DNA of 64,000 bases from Chryseobacterium mulctrae (lineage in GTDB: Bacteria > Bacteroidota > Bacteroidia > Flavobacteriales > Weeksellaceae). The position numbers and the translations under genes were made by a program. Below the pieces are notes generated by a model. That model saw nothing but the letters and a program-made list of their open reading frames with translations, was not told the DNA's origin and did no database searches. The DNA is taken from assembly GCF_006175945.1 (NCBI RefSeq), contig NZ_VAJL01000001.1:3667001-3731000 (forward strand), in the 5' to 3' direction. Below are positions 17,873 to 27,265 of the stretch, piece by piece; the first letter of the stretch is position 1; each line of letters begins with the position of its first letter.

Positions 17873-19000
17873 TTATTTCTTGTATTTAGCGTTAAACAAT
17901 GTGTTAAATTTCTCTTTGTCGGCTGAAGCCAAAGCTTCCAATCCTTTAGGATCTTCCTTTTGCCATTGGTCAAAAGTCCAAGACTCACGACCTGTAACAG
18001 ACGCTCCTGGTGTACCAGTTTGAATCATCGCACCAATTCCCGGAGCAATAGGTTTTGCAACATTTTTCAAAACCATTTCCAAAGCTTCAACTCCTGAAGT
18101 TGCTCCAATGGTTTTGTACGTTGATTTTTCTTCCGGAGTAAATTCTTTTTTCGCACCTGAAGCAGCGGCTTCAATCAAAGAATCAATACGGTTTTCTTCA
18201 ACGGTTTTAAGTTTTGCCTCAGCATCAGTCGCCTTCTTTTCTGCGCCTGTAATTTTTTCCTGAACAGCTGCCAAAACTGCGCTGTCAGAACTGTTAGCAT
18301 CGAGCCCAGTAAGAGCCAATGCAGTAATAAGTAACTGTTTCATATTGTCGTTAAAATTTTTGTTAGGGTTTTCGTAATTATTAAAGGCGCTTACCGCTGC
18401 TGTAGGAATCGATGTAAGTAAGCTTGCATACATATTATAAACTTCAGTTTCTCCAACATCTTCAGGATCGAAAGCAGGATAAACGGTTTCAACTGATGCC
18501 GGAAGTATTTCAGATACTAAACCAAGAGCCAAAGCTTCTTTTGCACTTAACCAGGTATCTTTACTGATCCATGTTTTTACTTCAGCTTCAGTTTTTCCAG
18601 TCCTAAGCATCAATTTATCAACAAAGTTTTCTTCCATTAATCGAAGAAGCTTTGCATTTGATTCATGGTCTTGAGCGTTACCATAGGAGCCACTATGGGG
18701 TGCGTGAATCATCACGTATCCGTTATTTACAATTTTTACTTTCTTGGAGGATAGTATGAAAATCGCACCCATAGAAGCGGCTAACCCATCTATAATAATA
18801 GTAATGTCTGCTGATGAGCGTTCCAAAGCATTACACATAAGATTTCCGGCAAAGACAGAACCGCCGTACGTGTGTAATCTGATCGTAATTTCAGAGTATT
18901 GACTTTCTAATCTTGATAGATAATACACAAAGTCCTGACCATCATATTCCCAGATGGTTCCGTACATCGTTAAAACATTGTCTTTGATTCCAAATATCAT
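17873..19000 (-). CDS. Prohead protease (ClpP-like, S14) fused to a scaffold domain
   Basis: 375 residues. The N-terminal domain is ClpP-like: GGSVFAGNLMCNAL, then the catalytic Ser in AASMGA (residue 76), His in VMIHAPHSG (residue 99) and an Asp at about 128. After about residue 215 a helical, Ala/Lys/Glu-rich segment (ATDAEAKLKTVEENRIDSL) and a MQTGTPG-type region look like the scaffold, which is probably cleaved during head maturation. It is the first gene of the leftward late block, with TAAGTTTG (minus strand, 19028-19021) as a possible promoter element before it. Confidence 0.88.
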   Translation of the reverse strand: MIFGIKDNVLTMYGTIWEYDGQDFVYYLSRLESQYSEITIRLHTYGGSVFAGNLMCNALERSSADITIIIDGLAASMGAIFILSSKKVKIVNNGYVMIHAPHSGSYGNAQDHESNAKLLRLMEENFVDKLMLRTGKTEAEVKTWISKDTWLSAKEALALGLVSEILPASVETVYPAFDPEDVGETEVYNMYASLLTSIPTAAVSAFNNYENPNKNFNDNMKQLLITALALTGLDANSSDSAVLAAVQEKITGAEKKATDAEAKLKTVEENRIDSLIEAAASGAKKEFTPEEKSTYKTIGATSGVEALEMVLKNVAKPIAPGIGAMIQTGTPGASVTGRESWTFDQWQKEDPKGLEALASADKEKFNTLFNAKYKK

Positions 19001-19020
19001 TGCGTTGCTTGAATTTTTAG

Positions 19021-19028
19021 CAAACTTA
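19021..19028 (-). promoter_or_regulatory. Candidate leftward late promoter element (TAAGTTTG)
   Basis: It matches the Bacteroidota -7 consensus TAnnTTTG on the minus strand and lies 20 bases before the protease ATG. No good TTG element is seen at the usual distance, which fits a promoter that needs an activator. Confidence 0.45.
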
Positions 19029-19043
19029 AAACAGGATTAAACC

Positions 19044-19086
19044 CATTTTTTAAAGACCTGCAACGGTTGCCACTTTTTAAAAAATG
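19044..19086. promoter_or_regulatory. 43-bp dyad between the divergent late operons
   Basis: The sequence is symmetric about position 19065: CATTTTTTAAA (19044-19054) pairs with TTTAAAAAATG (19076-19086), and GCAAC (19060-19064) with GTTGC (19066-19070), giving 17 of 21 complementary positions. It is placed between the two TAnnTTTG-like elements. A dimeric late activator bound here could switch on both late blocks together. This is inference. Confidence 0.6.
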
Positions 19087-19093
19087 TGCCTTT

Positions 19094-19101
19094 TACATTT
19101 G
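19094..19101 (+). promoter_or_regulatory. Candidate rightward late promoter element (TACATTTG)
   Basis: TACATTTG matches TAnnTTTG and precedes the terminase ATG at 19122 by 20 bases, mirroring the leftward element. A TTG lies 24 bases before it, slightly far for an unassisted promoter. Confidence 0.45.
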
Positions 19102-19121
19102 GATTTTTGCGGAAAAAGTAC

Positions 19122-19565
19122 ATGTCAAAAAGAGTAAACAATGAGCCTGTAAGAGCTATTGCCGAAAGGATGTTTATCGAAGACGGACTCACGGCAAAAG
19201 CAATCGCTGATGCAGTTGGTGTGACAGAACAAACTATCGGTAGGTGGCGAAAAGGGATTCAGGGCGATATCTCCTGGGACGATAAAAGGAAGCAATATTT
19301 ATCTGCGCCAAACAATATTAAAAAAGTTTTAATGTCAGAACTCAGTGATCTTGCTGAGGGTAAACAATCGAAGCTTGATGTTAAGGCTATCACAGAAGTA
19401 AGAAAAGCTATGGAATTACTATCCGATTCCATTTCGGCTCATGTGGTAATGGCAGTTCTTAAAGAGTTTGATTCCTGGATGGCATCGCAAGACCCGGATA
19501 TCGCAATAAGTTTCCTTGAATGGCATAAGCTGTTTTTACTGCACAAAGTACAACAGGAACAATGA
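19122..19565 (+). CDS. Terminase small subunit (Mu gp27-like)
   Basis: 147 residues from the ATG at 19122, chosen because the earlier in-frame ATG at 19086 lies in the promoter region. An N-terminal helix-turn-helix (LTAKAIADAVGVTEQTIGRWRKG) is the DNA-binding part expected for recognising phage ends. The C-terminal half is helical with an LDVKAITEVRKAMELLSDS segment. Its stop overlaps the large terminase start by 4 bases. It is the first gene of the rightward late block. Confidence 0.8.
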   Translation: MSKRVNNEPVRAIAERMFIEDGLTAKAIADAVGVTEQTIGRWRKGIQGDISWDDKRKQYLSAPNNIKKVLMSELSDLAEGKQSKLDVKAITEVRKAMELLSDSISAHVVMAVLKEFDSWMASQDPDIAISFLEWHKLFLLHKVQQEQ

Positions 19566-21151
19566 GTAATTTTAAACTAACCAAAGCCTTTGAAAAAATG
19601 CTCCTCGAATATGATGAGCATTGTAAAGGCATTCACAGAACTACTGGTTCCGGACTTGATCCAAATCAATCACCTACAGACAGAAGAAAGGAACGCTTGG
19701 AATGGGAGAAAGATTATATCATTTGGTTTGAGAAAATGTTCCCACATTATGCAAAAGTAAAATGCGCCTGGTATCACAGAAAACTTGCAAACCTTATTAT
19801 TAATAATGAAGTCTGCGATGTACTTGCCGAAATTTACCGTTCCGGAGCTAAATCCGTTCATATTGATTTAGGTATTCCAATGTATTTGTATGTGACAGGG
19901 CAATTAAAATTCATGCTTTTGTTCGGTCAAACAGACAAAAAAGCAAAGAAATTAATTTCCGATATCCAGGCTGAATTTGCAAACAATCAAACTTTCATTC
20001 ACTATTACGGTAAGAAATTTAAATTCGGCGATTGGTCTGAAGGAGATTTTACAACAACTGACGGCGCAAAGTTTATGACCTCTACTCCTGGGCAATCACC
20101 CAGAGGTTTGAGGGAAGGTAACGCCCGTCCTGACTATATCGTTTTTGATGATGTTGATACCAGACAAAGAGTAAATAACGATGATCTTTCTAAAAAGCTT
20201 TTTGATTTCGCCTGGGAAGATGCAAAAGGAACATTTGATGAAGGTTCAAGATACCGACGTTTTGTGGTTGCTAATAACAATTTCCACAAAAACTGTCTAA
20301 TCAATCTCCTGAAAGAAGAATTTAAGCTGATTAATGCAAGGCTGAAAGAAGCAGGAATAAAATCAAAGTTTTTTGTTCTAACGGTTGCAGCTGTAAAAGA
20401 CCTGACAACCTTTGAGCCAAACTGGCCGGAAAAAACAACAGCTGCTTATTGGCAGGAAAAATACCTTTCCACTCCGTACAGAAGTTTCATGCGTGAGTAT
20501 ATGCACGTTCACATTATTGAAGGTACAATTTTCAAAAACGAGCAGATTCAATACAAAGCACGATTACAGTTTCGATCTTATGAAGCTTTAATGTTCTACG
20601 GAGATTTATCATACAAAGAAGCCGGAGACTTTAAGGCAATGATTTTCGCCGGAAAGATAGGCAGGGAATTTCACGTACTAAAAGCCTATGTCCGTCAAAC
20701 TACAAGATACAATGTTGCAAAATGGCTATACGAATTTGTAAAAGATCAGAACCTTTTAAAACTTAACATACAATATCTCATAGAAGGGCTTTTTGCTCAG
20801 GATGAATTTGTAAATGATTTCGATACGGTTGGAGACGAGGAAGGCTGGTACATTCCGGTTGTTGCTGACAAAAAAAATAAAGAAGGAAAATTCGACCGTA
20901 TCGAAAGCATGTCCGGATATTTTGAAAGAGGCAATGTCTGGTTTAATGAAGCTGAAAAAGGCTCAACTGATTTTCACGAAACAATAAATCAATTATTAGC
21001 ATTTGCCAAAGGTTCGGGCGCACATGACGATGCTCCCGATGCTCTGCAAAGTGCGATAAGCAAATTAAATGTTGCAGCTCTCACAAACAAAACACCTCTC
21101 AAAACAACCAGTCGAAAAGACGTAATAAAAAAACAAAAAAACAGATTCTAA
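19562..21151 (+). CDS. Terminase large subunit (Mu gp28-like)
   Basis: A 529-residue ATPase/nuclease that packages phage DNA into the prohead. The Walker A is degenerate (RSGAKSVH), as in other Bacteroidota Mu-like terminases, and the Walker B is YIVFDDVD at about residue 194. The C-terminal nuclease domain begins near LMFYGDLSYKEAGDF (first acidic ligand) and ends with GAHDDAPDALQSAI, a typical terminal motif. A basic tail (KKQKNRF) follows. It overlaps both neighbours by a few bases. Confidence 0.87.
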   Translation: MSNFKLTKAFEKMLLEYDEHCKGIHRTTGSGLDPNQSPTDRRKERLEWEKDYIIWFEKMFPHYAKVKCAWYHRKLANLIINNEVCDVLAEIYRSGAKSVHIDLGIPMYLYVTGQLKFMLLFGQTDKKAKKLISDIQAEFANNQTFIHYYGKKFKFGDWSEGDFTTTDGAKFMTSTPGQSPRGLREGNARPDYIVFDDVDTRQRVNNDDLSKKLFDFAWEDAKGTFDEGSRYRRFVVANNNFHKNCLINLLKEEFKLINARLKEAGIKSKFFVLTVAAVKDLTTFEPNWPEKTTAAYWQEKYLSTPYRSFMREYMHVHIIEGTIFKNEQIQYKARLQFRSYEALMFYGDLSYKEAGDFKAMIFAGKIGREFHVLKAYVRQTTRYNVAKWLYEFVKDQNLLKLNIQYLIEGLFAQDEFVNDFDTVGDEEGWYIPVVADKKNKEGKFDRIESMSGYFERGNVWFNEAEKGSTDFHETINQLLAFAKGSGAHDDAPDALQSAISKLNVAALTNKTPLKTTSRKDVIKKQKNRF

Positions 21152-21609
21152 TGGCATTTATCACAGATAATGATTATAGTTTATTAGTTCGTAGAGAAAT
21201 CAAAGATGTTCTCTTAGAAGACTATTTTGACGAAGAAAGCGAAGAAGAAAACAACGAAAGAAATACAAAGTTAAGTACAGCCGAACAAACGGCTATCAGT
21301 CAGGTGAAAAACTATTTATTTGGAAAGTATGACACCAACAAAATTTTTTCTGCAACTGGTGATGCGAGAAACAGCCACATCGTAATGATCACTATGGATT
21401 GTGCGCTGTACCATCTTTACACTGGAGCAAACAGAAAAGCAATGCCGGAAGTACGATCTCAAAGATATGGTGATGCCATCGAGTGGCTGAAATTAGTTGC
21501 TACCGGAGAAGGAACAGCTGATCTCCCTCCAAAAACAAATGATAGTGGAGAATCTATAACAGGTATAAAATTCAGCTCACGATTTACTTCCGAATCTCAA
21601 CGTTGGTAA
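21151..21609 (+). CDS. DUF1320 protein (Mu gp36-like)
   Basis: A 152-residue protein beginning FITDNDYSLLVRREI, with AEQTAISQVKNYLFGKYD and the helix MITMDCALYHLYTGANRK-PEVRSQRYGDAIEWL, the usual DUF1320 pattern. In Mu, gp36 lies in the head-tail region and is thought to be a head-completion protein. Here it is placed between terminase and portal. The start codon overlaps the terminase stop by one base. Confidence 0.82.
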   Translation: MAFITDNDYSLLVRREIKDVLLEDYFDEESEEENNERNTKLSTAEQTAISQVKNYLFGKYDTNKIFSATGDARNSHIVMITMDCALYHLYTGANRKAMPEVRSQRYGDAIEWLKLVATGEGTADLPPKTNDSGESITGIKFSSRFTSESQRW

Positions 21610-21665
21610 TTCTAACGTTTAAACACCCTTTAAACTCAATTTTAAGACAACTAAAATAAAAACTA

Positions 21666-24179
21666 ATGGAAATATTAGGATTTAACTTTTCACTCAAAAA
21701 AAACAACGTTTCTGCAAAAACGGAAGCTTCGAAAGGTTCAGGTAAGAAAAACCCTTCAATCGTTAAGATTGTAGATGCTTTTAAAGACAACTCAAGAAAA
21801 GATATTGCAAAGTGGAGATCTTCTTTAATAGCAGCACAAAATATTGATGACCCAAAATTCAACCAATACCATGACCTCCTTGATGATTTAATGACGGACG
21901 GTCACCTTCAGTCACAAATTCAAATGCGTAAGCTTTCAACACTAAACACGGATTATCGTGTGATAAACAGAAAGACCAGTGTCGAAAATGAAGAAGTAGG
22001 TTTCATTCTCCAACAGCAATGGTTTTACGAATTCCTGGATCTATGCCTTGATAGTATATTGAGAGGAGCAACAGTGACGGAATTCCGAAGCTTTGAGAAT
22101 GAAAAAATCGACATTGGATTAATTCCAAGACGTAATGTTGTTCCTACTCGTGGCAAAATCTTTCCTGATATTACAAAGCCGGACTTTATCAATTACCTGG
22201 ACGCAACTCTGAAACCGTGGCTAATCCAATTAGGGAAAAGTGACAGTTTGGGAATTCTAAACAATATCATTCCAAATCTAATTTGGAAGAGAAATGTCAT
22301 GCAATCGTGGGCGGAATTTTGCGAAAAGTTTGGTTTACCCCTAATCACCGCAACGACAAATACAACCGATGCTGCAGTAATTGATAACGTGCATGAAATG
22401 TTGTTAAGCCTGGGCGAAGCTTCTGTAGGAACATTTCCTCCCGGAACAGACATTAAGTTTCAGGAAGCAAACAGAACAGATGCGTTTCAGGTATATTCTC
22501 AGTTTATGCAGGCGAACGCCAACGATATTAGTAAAATGATTGTTGGTTCTACGATGTTAAGTGACCAGGGAACTAACCGTTCTCAAACTGAAGTTCACGA
22601 AAGGTCTTTGGATAATAGAATTTCCCAGGCTGACAAAAGAATGATTCAGTTTATAATAAACGATCAACTTTTCCCACTGCTTAGACTTCAAGGTTATAAT
22701 ATTTCTGAAGAAGAGATTTTCGAGTTTAAAACCGCTGAACAGGAAATTGACTTGCCTCAACTTTGGAGCATAACAAGCGGATTAATTAGTAACGGCTACG
22801 AAGTTGAACAGGACTGGATCTCGAAAACTTTTAATATCCCTTTGGGAGCAAAAAAAAAAATCAGCCAACCCAATAACATAGCAGCAGGATATTTTCCCGA
22901 AAACAAACCAATAGACCGTTATGGTGACTTTACATGCACTTGTGGAAAACACGCTAAACCCGTTGACTCTTTAAAAAAGGAAATTATAAAAATTCTTACT
23001 AAGAAATTGGTGAGGGCAATTTTTGATAATAAAAACATCTCCGGTGCAAAAGGTGAGCTTATCGGAGGAGAAGCCATACAAATGGTTGAGGGATTGAGAG
23101 ACAATTTTAAAACTTTCAATCCTTACACCGGACAGGATTGGTTGGTTGTGCAAATGATGGAATACAACCTGTTTGAATTTGCAGCTTCCAAAACTGAGGC
23201 GAGATATGCAACAATGATGGATTTGCTTGTCGACAAAGAAAAAGGCATTAGAGGATATTCAGAATTTGAACGTCTTTGCCTTGAAAAAACAGCAGATTTA
23301 AATACACGATACCTTGAAACCGAATATAACCTCAGCATCGCAGTCGGTCAAAACTCAGCTTCTTTCGTTCGTTTTATGGCAGAAAAAGATACGGTAACAA
23401 ACCTGGTGCAATATCAAACCATTGGTGATGAAGCTGTAAGAGAAGCTCACGCAATTTTAAACGGAAAAATTTTCGACTTAAACGACCCTGAAGCTATGAA
23501 GCTTACACCACCGAACGGTTTTGGTTGTCGTTGTGAATGGTTGCAGTATATCGGATCAGGAAAAGCGATATCGGGAGTAAGAGGTTTAGAATTGATGCAT
23601 TCACGAGACCCAAAATTTAAAAATTCTCAATTTGAAATTAACCGGGGCGATCTGAAACAGGTTTTCACTCAAAAGCAATTCTACGGGGATAACAAAGGTT
23701 TAAACAGCGAAATAGGAAAAATGACGTATGATCAGTATGGTTTAAAAAAACACAGTGAATTTAAAGGCGACTTAAAGCCAATGCAGCTTGATAAAACAAT
23801 CACCGGAAAAAATGCAAAAGAACTTTTCAAAAAAGAGAAAGACACCGACTATATGGGTTTTTCAGATTACATGCAAAGAAAGCTTATTCTTCCGGAGTCA
23901 ACATTTGACAAATTCACAAAAGAAAAATATCTGAAAAACGATGAATTGAGACATCAACTATTTCCGCATGTGAAAGACATCCTTAATCAACCCGATGAAG
24001 TTTGGTTAAATGACCGGAAGGAAGGAAAATTCAATTCTCACTACATCAAATTCTACGGAGACAAAGCAGTGATCGTAAACGTACACCTCAACAACGAAAT
24101 GGAAGGGTTGGAAATTAAAGATTGGTACGACATGAAAGGTGAAGACGCAAAAGAAAGATTTGGAATAAAAATAAAATAA
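21666..24179 (+). CDS. Portal (DUF935) fused to a Mu F-like head morphogenesis protein and a possible toxin-like domain
   Basis: 837 residues. Residues about 30-440 match portal proteins of the gp29/DUF935 family (LIPRRNVVPTRGKIF, FGLPLITATTNTTD, NRSQTEVHERSLDNRISQADKRMIQF in parts). Residues about 450-660 match Mu gp30 (protein F): the closing GKIFDLNDPEAMKLTPPNGFGCRCEW contains the family's PPNG-GCRC signature. The last ~110 residues (DEVWLNDR, HYIKFYGDKAVIVNVHLN) resemble the PBECR nuclease-like domains often attached to F proteins. In Mu the first two are separate genes. The toxin-like reading is tentative. Confidence 0.85.
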   Translation: MEILGFNFSLKKNNVSAKTEASKGSGKKNPSIVKIVDAFKDNSRKDIAKWRSSLIAAQNIDDPKFNQYHDLLDDLMTDGHLQSQIQMRKLSTLNTDYRVINRKTSVENEEVGFILQQQWFYEFLDLCLDSILRGATVTEFRSFENEKIDIGLIPRRNVVPTRGKIFPDITKPDFINYLDATLKPWLIQLGKSDSLGILNNIIPNLIWKRNVMQSWAEFCEKFGLPLITATTNTTDAAVIDNVHEMLLSLGEASVGTFPPGTDIKFQEANRTDAFQVYSQFMQANANDISKMIVGSTMLSDQGTNRSQTEVHERSLDNRISQADKRMIQFIINDQLFPLLRLQGYNISEEEIFEFKTAEQEIDLPQLWSITSGLISNGYEVEQDWISKTFNIPLGAKKKISQPNNIAAGYFPENKPIDRYGDFTCTCGKHAKPVDSLKKEIIKILTKKLVRAIFDNKNISGAKGELIGGEAIQMVEGLRDNFKTFNPYTGQDWLVVQMMEYNLFEFAASKTEARYATMMDLLVDKEKGIRGYSEFERLCLEKTADLNTRYLETEYNLSIAVGQNSASFVRFMAEKDTVTNLVQYQTIGDEAVREAHAILNGKIFDLNDPEAMKLTPPNGFGCRCEWLQYIGSGKAISGVRGLELMHSRDPKFKNSQFEINRGDLKQVFTQKQFYGDNKGLNSEIGKMTYDQYGLKKHSEFKGDLKPMQLDKTITGKNAKELFKKEKDTDYMGFSDYMQRKLILPESTFDKFTKEKYLKNDELRHQLFPHVKDILNQPDEVWLNDRKEGKFNSHYIKFYGDKAVIVNVHLNNEMEGLEIKDWYDMKGEDAKERFGIKIK

Positions 24180-26192
24180 ATGGCAACAACAAAATTAATG
24201 ATGCTCGTTGATCTCAGCGCAAAGCTGTTTAACAATGGTCTTCAACGAATGCAGAGCAGATGGTCGAGAGGTGTCGATGGAATGCGTGCCAAATGGAAAA
24301 CTCTGGTTGATGATATCCCAGGATTAAACAATGCATTAGATAAACTTAAAAATCCGGCAATGCTTTTTGCCGGAATGTTTACCGCCGCAATCGGTTTCCT
24401 CGGAACCGCCACAAAAATGGCTAACGATTGGGAGGTCAAAATGGCGGAGATCAACGTCACCGCTGGGCTATCCAAAAAAGAACTCCGGGGATTGTCGGAT
24501 CAGCTGCTCGATGTCGGAGCACGAAATGCAAGTCCACTTGATGAAGTCCCCAAGGCATTCGGTCGAATAATCAGTGCCGGGCTTGATGTAAAAACATCGC
24601 TTGATGCTTTGGAACCAACATTGCGAGCTGCTAAAGCAGGTTTTACAGATATTGAAACCGTGGCAGGTGCAGGTATCGCCACAATGATGTCTTCGGGAAA
24701 AGACATCAACAAAGTTTATGACGTACTCTTTGAAACGGTTAAGGAAGGTAATGCAGAGTTTAAAGACATTGCTAAATATCTTCCTAAAGTAATTCCATTG
24801 GCAAGGGCTATTGGTTATGAACTAGAAGGAACTGCCGGGGCTTATGCTTCATTAACAACAAAATTGAGTGCTGAGCAATCTTCAACTGCTTTAGAAGGAA
24901 TTATGAGAACCCTGTCAAATGCAGACGTGGCAATGGGAAAAACGGATAAAAAAACTGGAAAATTTATAAGCGGTTTCCGTTCTTTAGGAATTAATATTTT
25001 CACATCTTCAGGAAAGATCAGACCGCTAATTGATATCGTTGGTGAACTTAATAAACAAATGGATGGATTGACAGACGAGCAGAAAGTAAAAAAACTGAGT
25101 AAATTAGGTTTTGACCAGTCTACAGCTTTAGGTTTCGGAACATTAATGCAGGATATCGAAGGACTTAAAAAAGCAACTTTAGCAACGTCTGACGCTCAGG
25201 GTTCTTTAGATCAGGCTTATATTGATTCTTTAACACCAATGGAACAATACGATATCGCAAACAATAAAATTAAAGCGGTTATGATCAAATTAGGTCAGGA
25301 AGCATTGCCTTATGTAACTGCAGCTTTAGAAAAAGTTGCACCATTATTTGAATGGATGTACAAAAATTCAGATGTGTTAATACCAACATTCATGACATTG
25401 GTTGGTGTTTTAGGACTCTTAACCGCTGCCACATGGTTGTGGAATCTTGCAATGGCTGCCAATCCAACTACATGGATTATTTTGGGTATCGCCGCCTTGA
25501 TTGCTTTGATTGTTGCTTGCATCATAAAATTTGATGAGTGGGGACAAAGCGTTTTAATGATGTTGGGTCCGATCGGGTGGTTAATCTCAGGGATTATGCT
25601 TTTATATAAGCACTGGGACAGCATTAAAAAGGCATTTAATGACGGCGGTATAATTGGAGGAATAAAAAGAATTAATGAGGTTTTAATGGATTTCTTTTTA
25701 AAGCCAATTGAAGACCTTCTCACCTTAATGGGTAAATTACCCGGTGCTTTGGGAGCCTTCGCCAATGTTGCAAAGGACGAAGTACATAAGTTCAGAGAAA
25801 AGATGGATTTGACGGACACGCAGCAGGAAAAAGATGCTAAGCTTCGTGCCAATGGATTAGCCATTATGAAAGAATATGCAGATCAATACGACAAATCTAA
25901 AAATCAGAAAAAACCTTTCGACCCAAGTTCATTATACGGTACTGAAGGCGGAGCGTTTACAGATGAATCCGCAGCTGCTGAAGAAAAGAAGAAAAAGAAG
26001 CTTAAAGATGGGGTTAACAAAGTAGCTGGAGATGCAAAACAGGTTAAAAATATTAAAATTACTATTGATGCACTTCATAAAGGTGATATCAATATGAAAG
26101 GAGATGCAGCATCCGGCATGTCATGGCAACAGATGGAAGATTTCTTTAATGAAATGATGATGAGAATTGTTAGAAACGCAGAGACTTCATAA
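24180..26192 (+). CDS. Tail tape measure protein (TP901 family)
   Basis: A 670-residue protein. It has the family core at about residues 85-330: MAEINVTAGLSKKEL, DEVPKAFGRIISAGLDVKTSLDALEPTLRAA, GKDINKVYDVLFETVKEGNAEFKDIAKYLPKVI (all in parts) and SLTTKLSAEQSSTALEGIMR, then hydrophobic helices at about 395-480 (LVGVLGLLTAATWLWNLAMA, IILGIAALIALIVACIIKF). It sets tail length and passes through the membrane during injection. It begins right after the portal fusion stop, on the opposite strand from the sheath, tube and chaperones, which is unusual. Confidence 0.88.
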   Translation: MATTKLMMLVDLSAKLFNNGLQRMQSRWSRGVDGMRAKWKTLVDDIPGLNNALDKLKNPAMLFAGMFTAAIGFLGTATKMANDWEVKMAEINVTAGLSKKELRGLSDQLLDVGARNASPLDEVPKAFGRIISAGLDVKTSLDALEPTLRAAKAGFTDIETVAGAGIATMMSSGKDINKVYDVLFETVKEGNAEFKDIAKYLPKVIPLARAIGYELEGTAGAYASLTTKLSAEQSSTALEGIMRTLSNADVAMGKTDKKTGKFISGFRSLGINIFTSSGKIRPLIDIVGELNKQMDGLTDEQKVKKLSKLGFDQSTALGFGTLMQDIEGLKKATLATSDAQGSLDQAYIDSLTPMEQYDIANNKIKAVMIKLGQEALPYVTAALEKVAPLFEWMYKNSDVLIPTFMTLVGVLGLLTAATWLWNLAMAANPTTWIILGIAALIALIVACIIKFDEWGQSVLMMLGPIGWLISGIMLLYKHWDSIKKAFNDGGIIGGIKRINEVLMDFFLKPIEDLLTLMGKLPGALGAFANVAKDEVHKFREKMDLTDTQQEKDAKLRANGLAIMKEYADQYDKSKNQKKPFDPSSLYGTEGGAFTDESAAAEEKKKKKLKDGVNKVAGDAKQVKNIKITIDALHKGDINMKGDAASGMSWQQMEDFFNEMMMRIVRNAETS

Positions 26193-26193
26193 T

Positions 26194-26772
26194 ATGGCAG
26201 ATAACAGCACAGTTGAGTTTAGAGGCGATTTTCTTGATCGCCTCAGACAAGTTAATAAAGCGGAGTTCCTTAATCGGTCGATGTCGAAAGTTGCAATATT
26301 AGCGGTTAATTTCTCGAAAGAAAGATTTGTTCAAAAGAATTGGCTCAGCAATAAACGAGAACCCTGGAAGGCAAGAAAAAGACCTGCGAGAGGCTCTATT
26401 CTTGTAAAGTCCGGTAGACTAAAGAGGAGCATCAGAAAATTGGCTCAGGGTAATTATTATGTATATATAGGAACCGATGTTCCCTATGCTCCAATCCATA
26501 ACGATGGCGGAACTATAAACAAATCTGTAACAGTAAGAGGGCATACCAGGAAAAAAGAAACCAGGAGAACAAGAGACACCCGTGGGCGATATGAAAGACG
26601 TGGAGCAGCAACCACTCACGAAGTGAGAAGCCACAGAAGGAGAATGAATGTTACGATGCCTAAAAGACAGTTTTTAGGTGATTCAGCAATCCTAAATCGT
26701 AGGATTGAAAGATTTTTATCTTCAGAACTTAACAACGAAATAAACAGACCTCAAAATGAAAGAATTTTATAA
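26194..26772 (+). CDS. Virion morphogenesis protein (Mu gpG-like)
   Basis: 192 residues from the ATG at 26194, one base after the tape-measure stop; a start at 26167 would lie inside the tape measure. It carries the gpG/HK97-gp10 pattern: FVQKNWLSNKREPWKARKR, ILVKSGRLKRSIRKL, YVYIGTDVPYAPIHNDGGT, with a long basic insert (GHTRKKETRRTRDTRGRYERRG) and a closing MPKRQFLGDS. It is the head-tail connector/tail terminator group. It overlaps the next gene by 17 bases. Confidence 0.82.
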   Translation: MADNSTVEFRGDFLDRLRQVNKAEFLNRSMSKVAILAVNFSKERFVQKNWLSNKREPWKARKRPARGSILVKSGRLKRSIRKLAQGNYYVYIGTDVPYAPIHNDGGTINKSVTVRGHTRKKETRRTRDTRGRYERRGAATTHEVRSHRRRMNVTMPKRQFLGDSAILNRRIERFLSSELNNEINRPQNERIL

Positions 26773-27265
26773 AAAATTAATAGAAACTTTTACCAAAGAA
26801 GAAACAAAGGATCTTTACAGAACCAAAGGTATTGATTGCCCTAAATTTATTGATTTGTATGCAGGTCAGGACTTAGATCCGGAAAGCTTTGATATGTATC
26901 CTTGTCCGGCTATTTTTGTAAGCTGGACTATTGATCACAGGCAAAAACCCGCACAGGCAAATGTAACTTTCAGAATGTGTTATGAGCAGATGAGAGATAC
27001 AAGCAGCATAGGAAAAAATACTGCAGAAGCTTTGAAGTTTATAGATTTTATAGAGATTACTGACGGAATTCTTGAAACGTTTGAAACAGAACACACCGGA
27101 AAACTTAACGCTGCCACAGAAGAGCTAAATTTAGAGCCTATTGTTGTGGATCAGTTTGTTTTGACCTATAACTGCAGCTATACTAAAAAAGCCCGTGAAA
27201 AACTCACAGGCTCTATAGAAGATCTTAAAATCAAAAGCGGTCTTTACAAAAGTGTTTTCGATTAA
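26756..27265 (+). CDS. Hypothetical phage protein, likely head-tail completion (gp37 slot)
   Basis: A 169-residue protein, helical, acidic and Tyr-rich. It contains DMYPCPAIFVSWTIDHRQ and ITDGILETFETEHTGKL. No family recognised. It is the last gene of the rightward late block, convergent with 27262-27606 (4-base overlap), so the block ends here. A tail-terminator or joining role is suggested by its place after gpG. A leftward terminator is embedded in its 3' end. Confidence 0.65.
   Translation: MKEFYKKLIETFTKEETKDLYRTKGIDCPKFIDLYAGQDLDPESFDMYPCPAIFVSWTIDHRQKPAQANVTFRMCYEQMRDTSSIGKNTAEALKFIDFIEITDGILETFETEHTGKLNAATEELNLEPIVVDQFVLTYNCSYTKKAREKLTGSIEDLKIKSGLYKSVFD
27185..27211 (-). terminator. 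Leftward rho-independent terminator inside a rightward gene
   Basis: On the minus strand GCCTGTGA, loop GTTTT, TCACGGGC and then T6 form a stem with one mismatch. It would end the leftward early/middle operon shortly after the stop at 27262. Confidence 0.7.
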
